DNA of 64,000 nt from Zygaena filipendulae (Eukaryota; Arthropoda; Insecta; Lepidoptera; Zygaenidae): NCBI GenBank assembly GCA_907165275.2, contig OU015666.1, positions 5,796,001 through 5,860,000 on the forward strand. Direction: 5' to 3'. The notes beneath the pieces are model-generated. The model saw only the letters and a list, made by a program, of their open reading frames with translations, made no database searches and was not told the origin of the DNA. Position 1 is the first letter of the stretch, and each line of letters begins with the position of its first letter. Both the position numbers and the translations under genes were made by a program. Positions 35,601 through 41,338 of this stretch are shown here, piece by piece.

Positions 35601-37320
35601 GTGTCTATTATTTTTTTATTTTCTAACTGACGGACTAATTAGAATTTTGATATTCATACCTTGGAGAATACCCATGTATCGGCACTGTAGGTCTGTAACA
35701 TACAAAATATCGTAAAAATTAAGATGTATCTATATATTATGACTGTTTGTTGCCACAACATAAATAAATAAATAAAATAAAAAATATCTTACTAGCTGCC
35801 CCCGCGATTTCATCCGCGTTAATTTCGGAGTTCCCGCGGGAATTCCGGAAAAAAAGTACTCTATGTCCTTCTTTGTACCCGTTTGTGCAGTAGTTTACGG
35901 TGATTAGCTATTACCCGCATTAATTCCAGAGTTCCCGCGGGAATTCCGGGATAAAAACTATCCTATCTTTTAAGTTGGACCATATTATAAATGGTTACAA
36001 TATTTTATCAAAATCCGTTCAGTAGTTTCGGAGTCCATCGCAGACAAACAACGTGACACGTGATTTATATATATTAGACTAGCTGTCGCCCGCGATTTCA
36101 TCCGCGGTAATTTCGGAGTGCCCGCGGAAATTTCGGGATAAAAATTATCCTATCTTTTAAGTTGGACCATATTATAAATGGTTACAAAATTTTATCAAAA
36201 TCCGTTCAGCAGTTTCGGAGTCCATCGCGGACAAACAACGTGACACGTGATTTATATATATTAAGATAAGATAAGACTAGCTGTCCCCCGCGATTTCATC
36301 CGCGGTAATTTCGGAGTTCCCGCGGAGGTTGCGGGAAAAAAGTACTCTATGTCCTTCAGTTCCCGCGGGAATTCCGGGATAAAAACTATCCTATCTTTTA
36401 AGTTGGACCATATTATAAATGGTTGCAAAATTTTATCATAATCCGTTCAGTAGTTTCGGAGTCCATCGCGGACAAACAACGTGACACGGATTTATATTAG
36501 ATAAGATTACTTTACTAGCTGATCCCTGCGGTTTCACCTGCGTCAATTTCAGAGATCCTGCGGGAATTTCGGAATAAAAGTAAAGTACCCAAGGTCCTGC
36601 AAAATTTTATAAGATTTTACCCGCTTTAATTTCGTAGTTCTCACGGGAATGCAGGGACAAAAAGTACTTACCCTATGTCCTTCTCTGTACCCCCTCAAAG
36701 CAAAATTTCATAATGATCGGTTGAGCCGTTAAAGCGCGGCGTAACGAACAAACGAACTCACTTTCCATTTATAACAGTAAGGATATGATCGACTTTTCCA
36801 TATTGATATACATATTATTGTGTATTGTATATTAGTTAGATTGTTTCTCGGAAACGAATCTAACACTTCGGACATAATTTTGTATTTGGATTATTTATAT
36901 ATATTATTTATATATTTCCGAGTTCATCATAATAAGTATCATCCCTGAAAAAATACAATAATTTCTTTTCACGCAATATCATGTTGTGCTCAACGCGTCT
37001 TTACTGGATAGATTAAAATAAAACTTAGCATAAATCAAGCTAGGTGAGTTTGTGTCCTGACTCCGTCGTCCTGACGAAGAATTCCCGAGAGAATCCCGAG
37101 AAACGCACTAGCGAGACTGCGGACATCAACTTTTTTAAAACAAAAACAAAATGTAACATTCACAGATTATTCTGGCGAATTGGACGCGAGCATATTCGGC
37201 AGCGAGGAAGCGCAGCTGCGCGAGAGCCTCGACCTGGACGACCTCACGATGCTGGAGGAGCCGGGCTCCCTCCTGCCCGACTCGTCCGTGGAGCAAGAGT
37301 TCCGCCTCGACCGCTTGTAG
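5554..37320 (+). CDS. CRTC: CREB-regulated transcription coactivator, whole split gene
   Basis: This gene encodes the coactivator that, when dephosphorylated, enters the nucleus, binds the bZIP of CREB and raises CRE-driven transcription. Exons as modelled: 5554-5667, 6278-6445, 7711-7883, 13785-13948, 16179-16281, 17801-18020, 24942-25100, 27799-27846, 29394-29501, 29995-30090, 33299-33394, 34185-34283, 34816-34951 and 37166-37320. Phases agree at every junction and the total is 1,839 nt (612 aa); with only one of the duplicated exons it is about 580 aa, a normal insect length. Seen directly: N-terminal [56 protein letters not shown], and an acidic tail ending EQEFRLDRL, all in family order. 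Known from the family: the [11 protein letters not shown] serine is the SIK/AMPK-related kinase site that creates a 14-3-3 site. The span includes an antisense retrotransposon in the intron after exon 6. Least certain points are the exon 2 donor, the exon 11 acceptor and the 48-nt exon. Confidence 0.95.
6278..6445 (+). CDS. CRTC: CRTC exon 2 (SLPNV motif)
   Basis: The acceptor is ATTGCAG|GTAAAT, phase 0. The exon carries [16 protein letters not shown] and then [10 protein letters not shown], matching the conserved YGGSLPNV segment downstream of the CREB-binding domain in other CRTCs. I end it at AAG|GTTCCT (phase 0). An alternative phase-0 donor at 6487|6488 (TTT|GTAGAG) would add 14 residues; both donors are weak. 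Confidence 0.8.
7711..7883 (+). CDS. CRTC: CRTC exon 3
   Basis: The acceptor is TCAATAG|CCGGAA and the donor TTGAG|GTATGA, leaving two bases that join exon 4 as AGC (Ser). The exon encodes [18 protein letters not shown], an Arg/Ser-rich stretch ([20 protein letters not shown]) and SPYGSSAYL, which aligns with the RERGR...RRPLS...CPYGTMYL region of vertebrate CRTC1. Phase is consistent on both sides. Confidence 0.88.
8528..8760 (-). mobile_element. Lep1-like Helitron copies, tandem
   Basis: CTAGCTGTTCCCCGCGTTAA (the 3' end on the - strand) runs to ATAATATTAGTATAGAT near 8720. A second CTAGCTGTTCCCCACGG end begins at 8724 and degenerates. Confidence 0.7.
10498..10720 (-). mobile_element. Diverged Lep1-like Helitron
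   Basis: Starts CTAGCTGTGCCCCGCGGTTT, followed by CCGCAGGAACTCT and AAAATCGGTCCAACCG. The 5' end is degraded. A related copy at about 15533-15760 shares the GTAGCCTAATTxACT...ATCAGCTAA segment. Confidence 0.6.
12962..13030 (+). repeat. 5S rRNA-like relic (possible 5S-derived SINE head)
   Basis: CCGAAACTAAGCAG followed 15 bp later by TACTTG resembles the internal control region of insect 5S rRNA (CCGAAGTTAAGCA...TACTTGG). The rest does not match 5S. It is probably a dispersed repeat rather than a gene. Confidence 0.4.
13565..13735 (+). repeat. Dispersed repeat family B, copy 1
   Basis: GTTGGTATTTAAATAATATA, TAAAAACGTTGTCTAACTGT, AATAAAGTGTCCTGTACTGT and GTTGTGGATTAACATGAT are in the same order as, and similar to, sequence at about 26780-26910. 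It ends about 50 bp before CRTC exon 4. Confidence 0.65.
13785..13948 (+). CDS. CRTC: CRTC exon 4: SIK/14-3-3 regulatory site and His-rich stretch
   Basis: The acceptor is TGTCCAG|CCCACC and the donor CAGAG|GTGGGT. With the carried-over AG it encodes [20 protein letters not shown] (about residues 152-171). This is the near-invariant CRTC motif whose serine is phosphorylated by SIK/AMPK-family kinases to retain the protein in the cytoplasm through 14-3-3. A His-rich, low-complexity tail follows ([20 protein letters not shown]). The exon is strongly GC-rich in AT-rich surroundings. Several other frames are open across it for compositional reasons only. Confidence 0.95.
15533..16048 (-). mobile_element. 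Two adjacent Lep1-like Helitron relics
   Basis: A copy from about 15533 (GCTGTCTCCCGCGATTACAC) shares its body with the copy at 10498. A second starts with CTAGCTGTTCCCCCGAGG at 15832 and runs to about 16048, ending near CGGAGGAACAG. Spurious open frames cross them. Confidence 0.6.
16179..16281 (+). CDS. CRTC: CRTC exon 5
   Basis: The acceptor is TTTTCCAG|CTACAG, phase 1, completing GCT. The donor is AACAA|GTACGT, leaving AA for exon 6. It encodes [18 protein letters not shown] and [15 protein letters not shown], matching the RPKSCEVPGIN block of vertebrate CRTC1. Confidence 0.92.
16870..17030 (-). mobile_element. Second, degraded tRNA-derived SINE-like fragment
   Basis: On the - strand GGTTCGACTCC (16945-16955) matches the B-box consensus, and downstream text (TAGGTCAAGGTTGACATTCA) has SINE-body character. 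I see no convincing A box. It lies in the intron between CRTC exons 5 and 6. Confidence 0.5.
17801..18020 (+). CDS. CRTC: CRTC exon 6: poly-Gly tract and GGSLPDLT motif
   Basis: The acceptor is TGTGTCAG|CGTGTA, completing AAC; the donor is TAT|GTATGT, phase 0. It encodes VYESGGDGG, an uninterrupted Gly/Ala tract (about 28 residues, from GGC/GGG codons), then [20 protein letters not shown] and [19 protein letters not shown]. [13 protein letters not shown] is a CRTC family hallmark. The Gly tract is a variable insertion and a GGC-repeat slippage candidate. Confidence 0.94.
18655..18773 (-). mobile_element. tRNA-derived SINE fragment
   Basis: On the - strand an A box TGGTGCAGTGG (18753-18763) is followed after 32 bp by a perfect B box GGTTCGACTCC (18710-18720), the pol III promoter spacing of a tRNA head. 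There is no complete cloverleaf and it continues into unrelated sequence (CATCAGAGATAACATTTACG), so this is a SINE, not a tRNA gene. The 3' limit is uncertain. Confidence 0.8.
18958..19376 (-). repeat. 3' LTR of the retrotransposon
   Basis: 419 bp, matching the copy at 24393-24811 base for base as far as I can read. In element orientation it begins TGTCGCGGTCGAGC and ends with the complement of TGTTACGTGCTAGG. An AATAAA (complement at 18976-18981) near its end could be the element's poly(A) signal. Confidence 0.95.
19377..19389 (-). other. Polypurine tract before the 3' LTR
   Basis: In element orientation AAGAAGGGGG followed by CAG lies immediately upstream of the 3' LTR, as expected for the plus-strand primer. 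The pol stop codon TAA overlaps its start. Confidence 0.75.
19388..22936 (-). CDS. pol: Retrotransposon Pol: protease, RT, RNase H, integrase
   Basis: 1,182 residues from the first possible start, but the frame is open upstream through the slippery site and is probably expressed as Gag-Pol. Domains: aspartic protease DTGAS at about 34-38; reverse transcriptase with YLDD at 449-452; RNase H with TDAS at about 590; integrase HHCC zinc module ([14 protein letters not shown]...CRKCTTC, about 830-870) and the catalytic DDE core ([16 protein letters not shown], then the Glu in MVERFNQT); a C-terminal GPY/F-like WEGPYKV. No chromodomain is seen. All catalytic motifs are intact and no stop or frameshift interrupts the frame. 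Confidence 0.95.
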   Translation of the reverse strand: MKEAPAMVIPQACNGNSLSICGTVNGKDCKMTIDTGASRTIVQPDMVKGALGRKNVDCRLLSASGQPIPVLGEISVTMYVGEVPYTHNVIVAEIIDECILGLDFMKKHNCRIDVTNSVFKCGNEEILILGGPTGKVTCLNKVVIPGRAQTQVEVKLPSAKNNKPRCVLIEDIPNKTSARRLLTARTLVRGTNTAVIRVVNLENHEVTLNKGEVVGQCEEAVWVKQCQSTPIVDASKTKNESTITELLDGCKNNLTYSQSFKAKKMLLRYADIFSSQEADLGRTSLVQHRIDTGNERPIRQRARRIPIAKEREVQDMVEDMRRNKIIEPSASPWCSPVVLVKKKDGSTRFCVDYRRLNDVTKKDSYPLPRIDDTLDTLSGMQWFSTLDLKSGYWQVEIHPKDKEKTAFTTGKGLWQFNVMPFGLCNAPATFERLMECVLAGLVGDACLVYLDDVIIMGRDFEDHLRNLEQVFGKIRGANLKLNPRKCHLFSNKVNYLGHVITSEGIQTDPEKIEAVQKWPTPRDKTEVRAFLGLCSYYRRFVKGFSEIAKPLHRLTEEKQPFCWDESCEEAFRKLRQCLCETPILGYPQTCGQFIVDTDASNTAIGGVLSQKQGDREVVIAYFSKSLSKPERNYCVTRRELLAVVKTLQHFNKYLIGRQFTLRTDHAALKWLLQFKNPEGQVARWVEQLQEFDFVTEHRSGKAHGNADALSRRPCPEDCKHCVKQESKELTVKLTRTSPPGLWQDEAMREAQEDDEDVRLIVAWKKRSADKPKWVEVAPTGPITKAYWAQWDSFVLQNGILYRKWEKPNGREFHLQLVVPRTRVKDVLREIHDGVSGGHLGVKRTLTKVRERFYWLHCREDVQEWCRKCTTCAAVKGPSTRTRGNLQLYNVGAPWERIAVDVAGPFPVTESGNKYFLVVMDYFTKWPEVFAIPNQEAATVASKLVEEVICRFGVPLEIHSDQGRNFESQLFQEMCKILGMHKTRTTPYHPQSDGMVERFNQTLERNLAKLVDKHQRDWDKFIPLFLLAYRTSEHESTKATPAHVNFGRELRLPVDLLTGGPPDDPQSMQDYVSDLREKMQDVYALVREHGLQSSENMKTRYDRRANTSGFEEGSLVWLHNPIRRKGKSPKLQTRWEGPYKVVTRMNDVTYRIQRQPRGAFKIVHIDRLARYQGSNSDARDEHL
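22969..23958 (-). CDS. gag: Retrotransposon Gag (capsid/nucleocapsid)
   Basis: From the first in-frame ATG this gives 329 residues (MMESMNKG...). The frame is open a further 144 codons, back to the primer-binding site, without any ATG. Seen: a coiled-coil N-terminal part (heptads around [18 protein letters not shown]), a capsid-like helical region around [17 protein letters not shown], and a CCHC zinc knuckle [14 protein letters not shown] near the C-terminus. Gag forms the particle that packages the element RNA. The stop TAA lies two codons after the slippery GGGAAAC. Non-AUG initiation upstream cannot be excluded. Confidence 0.88.
   Translation of the reverse strand: MMESMNKGMHQRLNVMREEQKECAELHLQTVLAAVDKVSNVVKQLREDVDSVEERVTGLETGFSGLQKEVLRLKTEGITSSGAVAVVQGPRVKVPPYDGTTSWPAYRQQFQTVATANGWTDEQSLTALTVALRGSALSVLEALPSSGSGFKELMEALESRYGERHLEHVFRAQLRDRVQRPGEGLQQWALEVEKLVRKAHPTADTKMVDANILQAFVDGIRDMEIRAAVGLRHHASLKDALAHALEVEAVRRDVRAHKLREVTEEIKVIKAPLKKTGSLCYKCGERGHLQFSCPKKDEVTEKIIKLQKQLDELTKRQETPSSIGSQGNE
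22975..22981 (-). promoter_or_regulatory. -1 ribosomal frameshift site GGGAAAC
   Basis: In element orientation Gag codons GGA AAC preceded by G form G GGA AAC, a canonical X XXY YYZ heptamer, with GAG TAA following. Slipping back one base enters the frame that continues, without a stop, into protease and RT. The spacing and frame relation fit -1 Gag-Pol frameshifting. Confidence 0.8.
24034..24290 (-). repeat. GC-box-like minisatellite in retrotransposon leader/gag upstream frame
   Basis: On the + strand, GGGCGGGG/GGGCGTGG-type octamers recur about 14 times in about 260 bp. They are separated by variable 8-20 bp spacers such as CTAGT, TTCGATGGT and CCAGT. In element orientation it lies between the primer-binding site and the first Gag ATG and would encode Pro/Thr/Ala/His-rich repeats. 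Confidence 0.8.
24373..24392 (-). other. Primer-binding-site-like sequence
   Basis: Directly inside the 5' LTR (element orientation) the sequence reads ATTTGGTGTCGGAAGTGAAA. TGGTGTCGGAAGTG, starting 3 nt after the LTR, has the expected TGG start (complement of a tRNA CCA end). I do not assign the priming tRNA. Confidence 0.6.
24393..24811 (-). repeat. 5' LTR of the retrotransposon, with promoter
   Basis: 419 bp. In element orientation there is a TATATAAA box (complement at 24619-24626). Upstream of it are TTCTAGAA-type and GAATGTTC motifs that resemble heat-shock elements. It is adjacent to the primer-binding site on the inner side and flanked by ATAT outside. Confidence 0.95.
24619..24626 (-). 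promoter_or_regulatory. LTR TATA box
   Basis: TATATAAA in element orientation, about midway through the 5' LTR, in the context GGGTATATAAACAGCGC. The same box lies at 19184-19191 in the 3' LTR. It is the only canonical TATA in the LTR and probably drives the genomic transcript antisense to CRTC. Confidence 0.7.
24942..25100 (+). CDS. CRTC: CRTC exon 7 (Ser/Pro-rich transactivation region)
   Basis: The acceptor is GTTTGCAG|AGTCCG and the donor ACACAG|GTGCGC, both phase 0 (53 codons). It encodes [20 protein letters not shown], further SP-rich sequence, then [15 protein letters not shown], equivalent to the SPANQSPTSPVSNQ to FGDAYYEQQ region of CRTC1. It is extremely GC-rich and begins 130 bp downstream of the intronic retrotransposon's right LTR. 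A Lep1-like Helitron begins about 26 bp after the donor. Confidence 0.88.
25126..25324 (+). mobile_element. Lep1-like Helitron next to CRTC exon 7 donor
   Basis: CCTACTAATATTATGAATAA at the 5' end and GAGTGAAACCGCGGGGGACA then GCTAG at the 3' end. It is diverged from the 191-bp copies. It begins about 26 bp after the splice donor. Confidence 0.75.
26780..26910 (+). repeat. Dispersed repeat family B, copy 2
   Basis: GTTGATATTTAAACAATGTA, GAAAAACGTTCTATAACTCT, AATAAAGCGTTATGTACAAT and TTTGTGGGTTAACATATT are collinear with the copy at 13565. Located in the intron after CRTC exon 7. Confidence 0.65.
27799..27846 (+). CDS. CRTC: CRTC candidate 48-nt micro-exon
   Basis: A good acceptor (polypyrimidine TTTTTTTGTTTATTTCAG) and donor (AAG|GTTCGT) flank 16 codons, [16 protein letters not shown], phase 0 on both sides. 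Inclusion therefore preserves the frame between exons 7 and 8. Composition (Asn/Ser/His) suits the disordered middle of CRTC. I have no homologous block to point to, so it may be alternatively spliced or spurious. Confidence 0.55.
29394..29501 (+). CDS. CRTC: CRTC exon 8
   Basis: The acceptor is TTTTTTGCAG|AATATA and the donor CCAACT|GTACGT, phase 0/0 (36 codons). It encodes [17 protein letters not shown] then [19 protein letters not shown]. It is part of the Ser/Gln-rich activation region and is polar and disordered. A TIR element lies about 22 bp beyond the donor. Confidence 0.82.
29524..29765. mobile_element. MITE with GGGTGA...TCACCC ends
   Basis: The left GGGTGACTGGTGATTAGT is an imperfect inverse of the right CACTAATCACTAATCACCC. 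It is about 242 bp, interior AT-rich, non-coding, flanked by TATA/TGTA. It begins 22 bp after the CRTC exon 8 donor. Confidence 0.65.
29995..30090 (+). CDS. CRTC: CRTC exon 9
   Basis: The acceptor is CATGTTCCAG|ATGGTA and the donor ACTATG|GTGAGT (strong), phase 0/0 (32 codons). It encodes [18 protein letters not shown] then [14 protein letters not shown]. The internal ATG is not a start. LLQPFEQ is a short amphipathic stretch comparable to the Gln-rich helix before the C-terminal domain in other CRTCs. Confidence 0.85.
30091..33298 (+). other. CRTC intron 9
   Basis: 3.2 kb of AT-rich DNA. I see no convincing exon, RNA gene or intact element; there are only short chance open frames and minor microsatellite-like runs. 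Confidence 0.6.
33299..33394 (+). CDS. CRTC: CRTC exon 10a (duplicated exon, first copy)
   Basis: The acceptor is TATCCTCAG|CTGGAC and the donor TCACAG|GTTAGA, phase 0/0 (32 codons). It encodes [17 protein letters not shown] then [15 protein letters not shown]. The second copy lies about 0.8 kb downstream with the same phase and closely similar sequence. Codons here are more AT-rich than in the second copy. The two could be used alternatively or together without breaking the frame. Confidence 0.88.
33790..33983 (+). mobile_element. Lep1-like Helitron between duplicated CRTC exons
   Basis: The 3' end is clear: CGGGTGAAACCGCGGGGCAC followed by AGCTAG at 33980-33983 and then T. The 5' end, near CTATAATAAAAGAGTAGAA, is uncertain. 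It lies in the short intron separating exons 10a and 10b. Confidence 0.65.
34185..34283 (+). CDS. CRTC: CRTC exon 10b (duplicated exon, second copy)
   Basis: The acceptor is GCTCCGCCAG|TTGGTG and the donor TCACAG|GTGAGC, phase 0/0 (33 codons). It encodes [18 protein letters not shown] then [15 protein letters not shown], a clear paralogue of exon 10a that shares SYN/NYNT, NH.SPHS.QTT.STHTYSQ and the same exon end. Its third positions are GC-rich, consistent with selection on protein while codon composition shifted. Confidence 0.85.
34816..34951 (+). CDS. CRTC: CRTC exon 11 (IPDIILT motif)
   Basis: It ends CTCACCG|GTCAGT (phase 1) and encodes [20 protein letters not shown] followed by IILT, equivalent to GIPNIILT just before the C-terminal activation domain of CRTC1. 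I place the start after GTATGCGCAG at 34816. An alternative phase-0 acceptor, CCGCCGCTGCAG|GCG at 34894, has a better pyrimidine tract and would shorten the exon by 26 residues. Confidence 0.8.
35374..35638. mobile_element. MITE, TTAGTCCGTC ends, copy 1
   Basis: About 50-bp imperfect inverted ends: TTAGTCCGTCGTGTAGATTA and TTGGACACGTATTTTTTCT at left versus AAAAAATACGTGTCTATTAT and TTCTAACTGACGGACTAA at right. The interior has ATTTCGCGTGACGTCAC. A second copy is at 44764-44990. Confidence 0.75.
35792..36784 (-). repeat. Array of Lep1-like Helitron copies in CRTC last intron
   Basis: CTAGCTG(C/T)CCCGCG-type 3' ends (on the - strand) occur at 35792, 36079, 36277 and 36515. Between them blocks repeat, such as CTATCCTATCTTTTAAGTTG and CAGTAGTTTCGGAGTCCATC with GACAAACAACGTGACACG. 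The spacing (about 200-290 bp) and shared flanks suggest tandem amplification of one Helitron subfamily. Confidence 0.75.
37166..37320 (+). CDS. CRTC: CRTC exon 12: C-terminal transactivation domain and stop
   Basis: The acceptor is ACATTCACAG|ATTATT, which completes GAT with the preceding G. It encodes [35 protein letters not shown] and [11 protein letters not shown], then TAG. The acidic Leu-rich domain and the FR(L/M)DRL terminus are diagnostic for CRTC. The exon is GC-rich. Confidence 0.95.
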
Positions 37321-37780
37321 TACCGCCCCCGCCCCCGCCCCGACCCGCCGGCGCCGTCTCACTCGCGTGCCTTACGAGCGAGCGGGACAGCCGCCGGGTA
37401 ACGCCCGACGCGCGAGCCACATCCCACTTCCGACGGCACGGTGACGCTCCGCAATCCCGTAGCCGCATATTTTAGACGGTGAACGTCGCGAGCGCGTCAC
37501 GTGACTCCCTATACTTCATGACAATTCTATCGTTTCAAGTCTGATCTAGTGAATGTAGAACGGTGTGACGTCATCGGTGTGATGTTGTGTAGTATTTTGT
37601 GGGTGGTGGAAGTTGGAGGCGACGCGGCACGACATTCCTGATCGCGCGGCTAGTTCATGCTGACGTGCGAGCATGCGTGCGCTGATGTGCGAACACGCAT
37701 GCTGACGTGCAAACATACGTGCTGACGTGCGAACAGGCATGCTGACGTGCCACATGCATATTGACGTGAGACCGGGACCC
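37321..37780 (+). other. CRTC proximal 3' UTR with a tandem repeat
   Basis: The sequence after the CRTC stop is presumed 3' UTR. It stays GC-rich for about 180 bp, then contains a short tandem array (see the repeat at 37657). I cannot define the cleavage site; AATAAA-like strings occur near 38,450 and 39,860, but none is clearly favoured. Confidence 0.6.
37657..37772 (+). repeat. 19-22 bp tandem repeat with TGACGTG core, about 6 copies
   Basis: TGACGTG (TGATGTG once) recurs at 37661, 37683, 37703, 37723, 37743 and 37762, with flanking GCGAACATGCATGC-like sequence, giving a 19-22 bp period. It lies about 340 bp after the CRTC stop. The core resembles a CRE half-site and an ACGTG E-box-like site; function is not shown. 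Confidence 0.85.
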
Positions 37781-38639
37781 ACACAACATGGAAACGTCGG
37801 CCACACCAGCCGATTCCAGCAACCTGTGGCGCTAGGATGCGTGCCACGATATATTTATCACACGAAAGATAAAATTGTCGATACGACAAATATTTGTGGG
37901 CGTCCAAGCAAAAAGGTTCAATAGTGGGGTATTGAGTTAAGACTAGATTCGGTATCTAGAATAATCAATTGATAGTAAAAATTGAAAAAATATTCAAAAA
38001 CTGGCACATATTTTTTTATTAGGCATGTGATTCTGGAATAAGCTTTATTTTTATATATTATTGTAGATTAAGGTATTTTATGAAATTGTAAATAATTGAG
38101 CATTTATTAATATAATCAATTAAAATCGCGGAAGTATTTTTTTCACTCAACTTTACAAAAGTCTTATATCTCGGAAGAAGGAGCCTTTTTGCTTGTACGC
38201 CCACGTTTATCACCGTGACAAGAAATGACAAAAAATTTAGTTTTTGGCAGGAACCATAGATGGCGGTTTCATCATTTATTTTCGTGGCGATTAAAACAAT
38301 TTTAAAAGTAGATTCTGTTGTGCTTATGAACAATAATTTTCGCAGTGCGGGTTATTTCTTAAAAGTTAATAGTTCCTAACCAATTTTAAAAAAGTTCTAA
38401 AATCCTTTTCTAACCGCGATAGACGCCATAAGGCAGTCGCAAGTAGGTAAATAAATAAAAAATACCTATACATATACAAAAAATTTACACTAAAGTTTGA
38501 TTGCTTTAGCAGATAAGATAAATGGGAAGAATTTATAAACTACCTACTTTGATGGTCCCCCTGTTATATTACACGAATCAATTTCGGGGTTCCCGCAGGA
38601 ACTCTTCGTGTCAGGAGAAAAATCCTATTTCCTATTCTA

Positions 38640-38760
38640 ACGGCCGTACTCAGAGTCGTTTCAATGATTACTTGATTTTAAGTAAAGATTATAAAAACAA
38701 ATCTACCGCACTCTTTCAGAGACGTTCATTAAATTAATGTTAATTGAAATTCAAATAATT
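38640..38760. mobile_element. Foldback MITE, half copy
   Basis: CGGCCGTACTCAGAGTCGTT, TGATTACTTGATTTTAAGTA, TTTCAGAGACGTTCATTAA and TTAATGTTAATTGAAAT parallel the left arm of the copy at 41094; the right arm is missing. Confidence 0.65.
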
Positions 38761-38865
38761 AAATTTAATATAATATATTAGTAGATATTATATATCAGTT
38801 TAATATTACTCAGGGATAATTGGAAATTTATAGATTTTAAGAATATCAATTTGAAGATTTTACTT

Positions 38866-39060
38866 TTTGAATTTAATTTATTTAATATAATTTATTTATT
38901 TAATTTAATTTATTTAATATAATTTATTTATTTAATTTATTTTATTTGATGCAATTTATTTATTTAATTTTATTTATTTAATCTAATTTAATTTGTTTAA
39001 TCTAATTTTATTTACTGAATTTAATTTATTTAATTTAATTTTTGTTAAATTTTATGGGTT
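38866..39060. repeat. TTTAATTTATT low-complexity tract
   Basis: Reiterated TTTAATTTATTTAATATAAT-type units over about 190 bp, almost pure A/T on one strand. Confidence 0.8.
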
Positions 39061-41093
39061 ATTTTCCTGATATAAATGAATTTTAATTTAATTTAATACT
39101 ACTACTTTGCATTTTTTTCGCCTTTCATTCCTCGTATTTCTAATATTTTCGTATTATTAATATTATATATATTATTAATATTGAATTCTGATTGAATTAT
39201 AATAAAGTAATACCATGTTATTCGCAATTAAGAACGAATTTTCATTTTATCGCGCTCACCAATCGTCGACGATAAAAATGTGAGAAAATAACGACAAAGT
39301 AGACAAAAATACATTCAAAAGTGCCGCATGTTAGGGATTGTCGACAATTTTATCATATATCGTTTTCTGCCATACAAACATTTTTTGCTGCCATGTTACC
39401 ACTGGTAGACAAAACGATATAAGTACGAGTTTGTCGACGAGAATCGATAAAAGGGCTCGATAAAATTTTGTCATGTGCCGCATCTTAGCTCCGCTGAGTA
39501 CAAGTGTTCATTGTGGCGTGTGTTACTCATCGATTATATTTCGAGCGGCTGGATATGTTATTATTATAATATAAATAGATTTTTTAAATGGTAATCGATC
39601 AATTTATCGACGATTCGTGTACAGACCGTGAGGTAGCAATTTTTTAATAAGTATTGTGAATATTTACTCGAATATCATTAAGTAATTTTCATTCAGAATT
39701 ATTATGCGGTGGATTTTTCATTGTTATTCAATGTGTGGCCATGTCGGTCGTGTCTTATGTAAATAGAAAAACTTTTTGAAGTGTTCACTTTATTAAAAAA
39801 ATTAAAAATATATGCATTTAAAATCGCTAATAAGGTATGTGCTAGGTTAAAGCATAAAAAGGAATAAAGTTGAATTTATTAATTCTTAACCGCACCTTAA
39901 ACGTTTTCTCTGTCACTCGATGTTATTAAGCGATTGCTCAAGCGATGGCGAACGATAGGGGCTTGTTGCTTGCTTGGCGATGACAACGTGACAAGCCAAC
40001 ACACCCTTGTTCCCCAATTCCTTGATGGACGATAAAACAATTCTCTACTATTAAGGAACCATATTAGATTACGTATAGTGTTAAAAGGGTAATATTTGTA
40101 AATAAATGATAATTTGTTATTTGAGATCTTAATAAGCTTATTTCGCAGACATATCTATGTACCAACTACCGACATATTGTGTATGTGGCGAATATGAATG
40201 TGGTGGTCAATTGTTTCGCGTGCAGATAATACTGAAAATTGCAAATTTGTTATAATTATTATATTTTTTATACTTGCACATGATAAAAATTACGAAGTTA
40301 ATTTTTTTATTGAAATAATATCGTTTACTTACATGGGTTGAGTGTTATTGTATAAATACTCGATTTAACGGTGGTGTGCTTGTTTCAAGAGAGGTTACGA
40401 TATGAAGTAGAATATACAAAAAAAAAATACTAAGAAATTCAATAATTAATACCTCGTGAAATAAGTCATTAAATCACTTCAAATATAACTAAGTTTTGGT
40501 TAAGTTTTTTCTATGTAATTAGTTGTATGGTGCAATGGTCGTGCAATAATAAATATGATGTATTTTAAAATGCCTACTTAAGTTGTCGTTTAGGCTCCTT
40601 AGACTATTTCAATTTTGAAGCATTTCTTTTATTTCATCTAAAATATAACATTTGCCATCATAGTCTTCTAATCCCTAGATATTTTATACAAATATAGGTA
40701 CCTAATTCCATTCTTGTTACTTTTGACACCAAATAATTATTATTTCGAGTTCGTTTACTTTCGGAAAAAAAATATTTTTATTGAAACATAATTATATCCG
40801 AACTTATTTATTATTGCAAGTTCAATGTGTTTCTGTTAAGAATCATTACTTTTTATTTTTACCTTTGTTTTTCTTTTTCTTTTTTGTATTTTAAATGCTC
40901 ACTTTATGTTTTAAGAGTCTAGTCATCGCGTAACGCGTTCCAAACAGCTGAATGCATATTAACAGCCCTGTCCACATTGATTTTAAGTTGAAAATTTGCT
41001 GGTCAATTTTATATCTACTTACAGTGTAAACACTTCATACATTACATAACTGACCTTTCTGATTGAAATCGAATTCCTCCAGACAGATTAACT

Positions 41094-41338
41094 CTTACGG
41101 CCGCACTCAGAGTCGACTTTAATGATTACTTAGTTAAGTATAGATTTTTAAAACAAAACTGGCGCAATCAGAGACGTTCAGTAAATTAATGTTAATTGGC
41201 ATTTAATGAGATGTAACTTAATTAGTTAAATGCCTACTAACATTAATTTATTAAACTTTTCTGATTGCGGCAGTTTTGTTTTAAAAATCTATACTTAACT
41301 AAGTAATCATTAAAGTCGACTCTGAGTGCGGCGGTAAG
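41094..41338. mobile_element. Foldback MITE, copy 1 (245 bp)
   Basis: The ends CTTACGGCCGCACTCAGAGT and CGACTCTGAGTGCGGCGGTA are inverted, and the inverted repeat extends about 110 bp inward (TTTAATGATTACTTAGTTAA / TTAACTAAGTAATCATTAAA). It is nearly a whole-length palindrome with a short AT loop. Other copies: 48940-49164 and a half copy at 38640-38760. Confidence 0.85.

Noticed and set aside
37044..37475. 143-codon + strand frame over the CRTC last exon
   Set aside because: It uses a different frame from the conserved FRLDRL ending, and its Arg/Pro-rich composition is a GC artefact.
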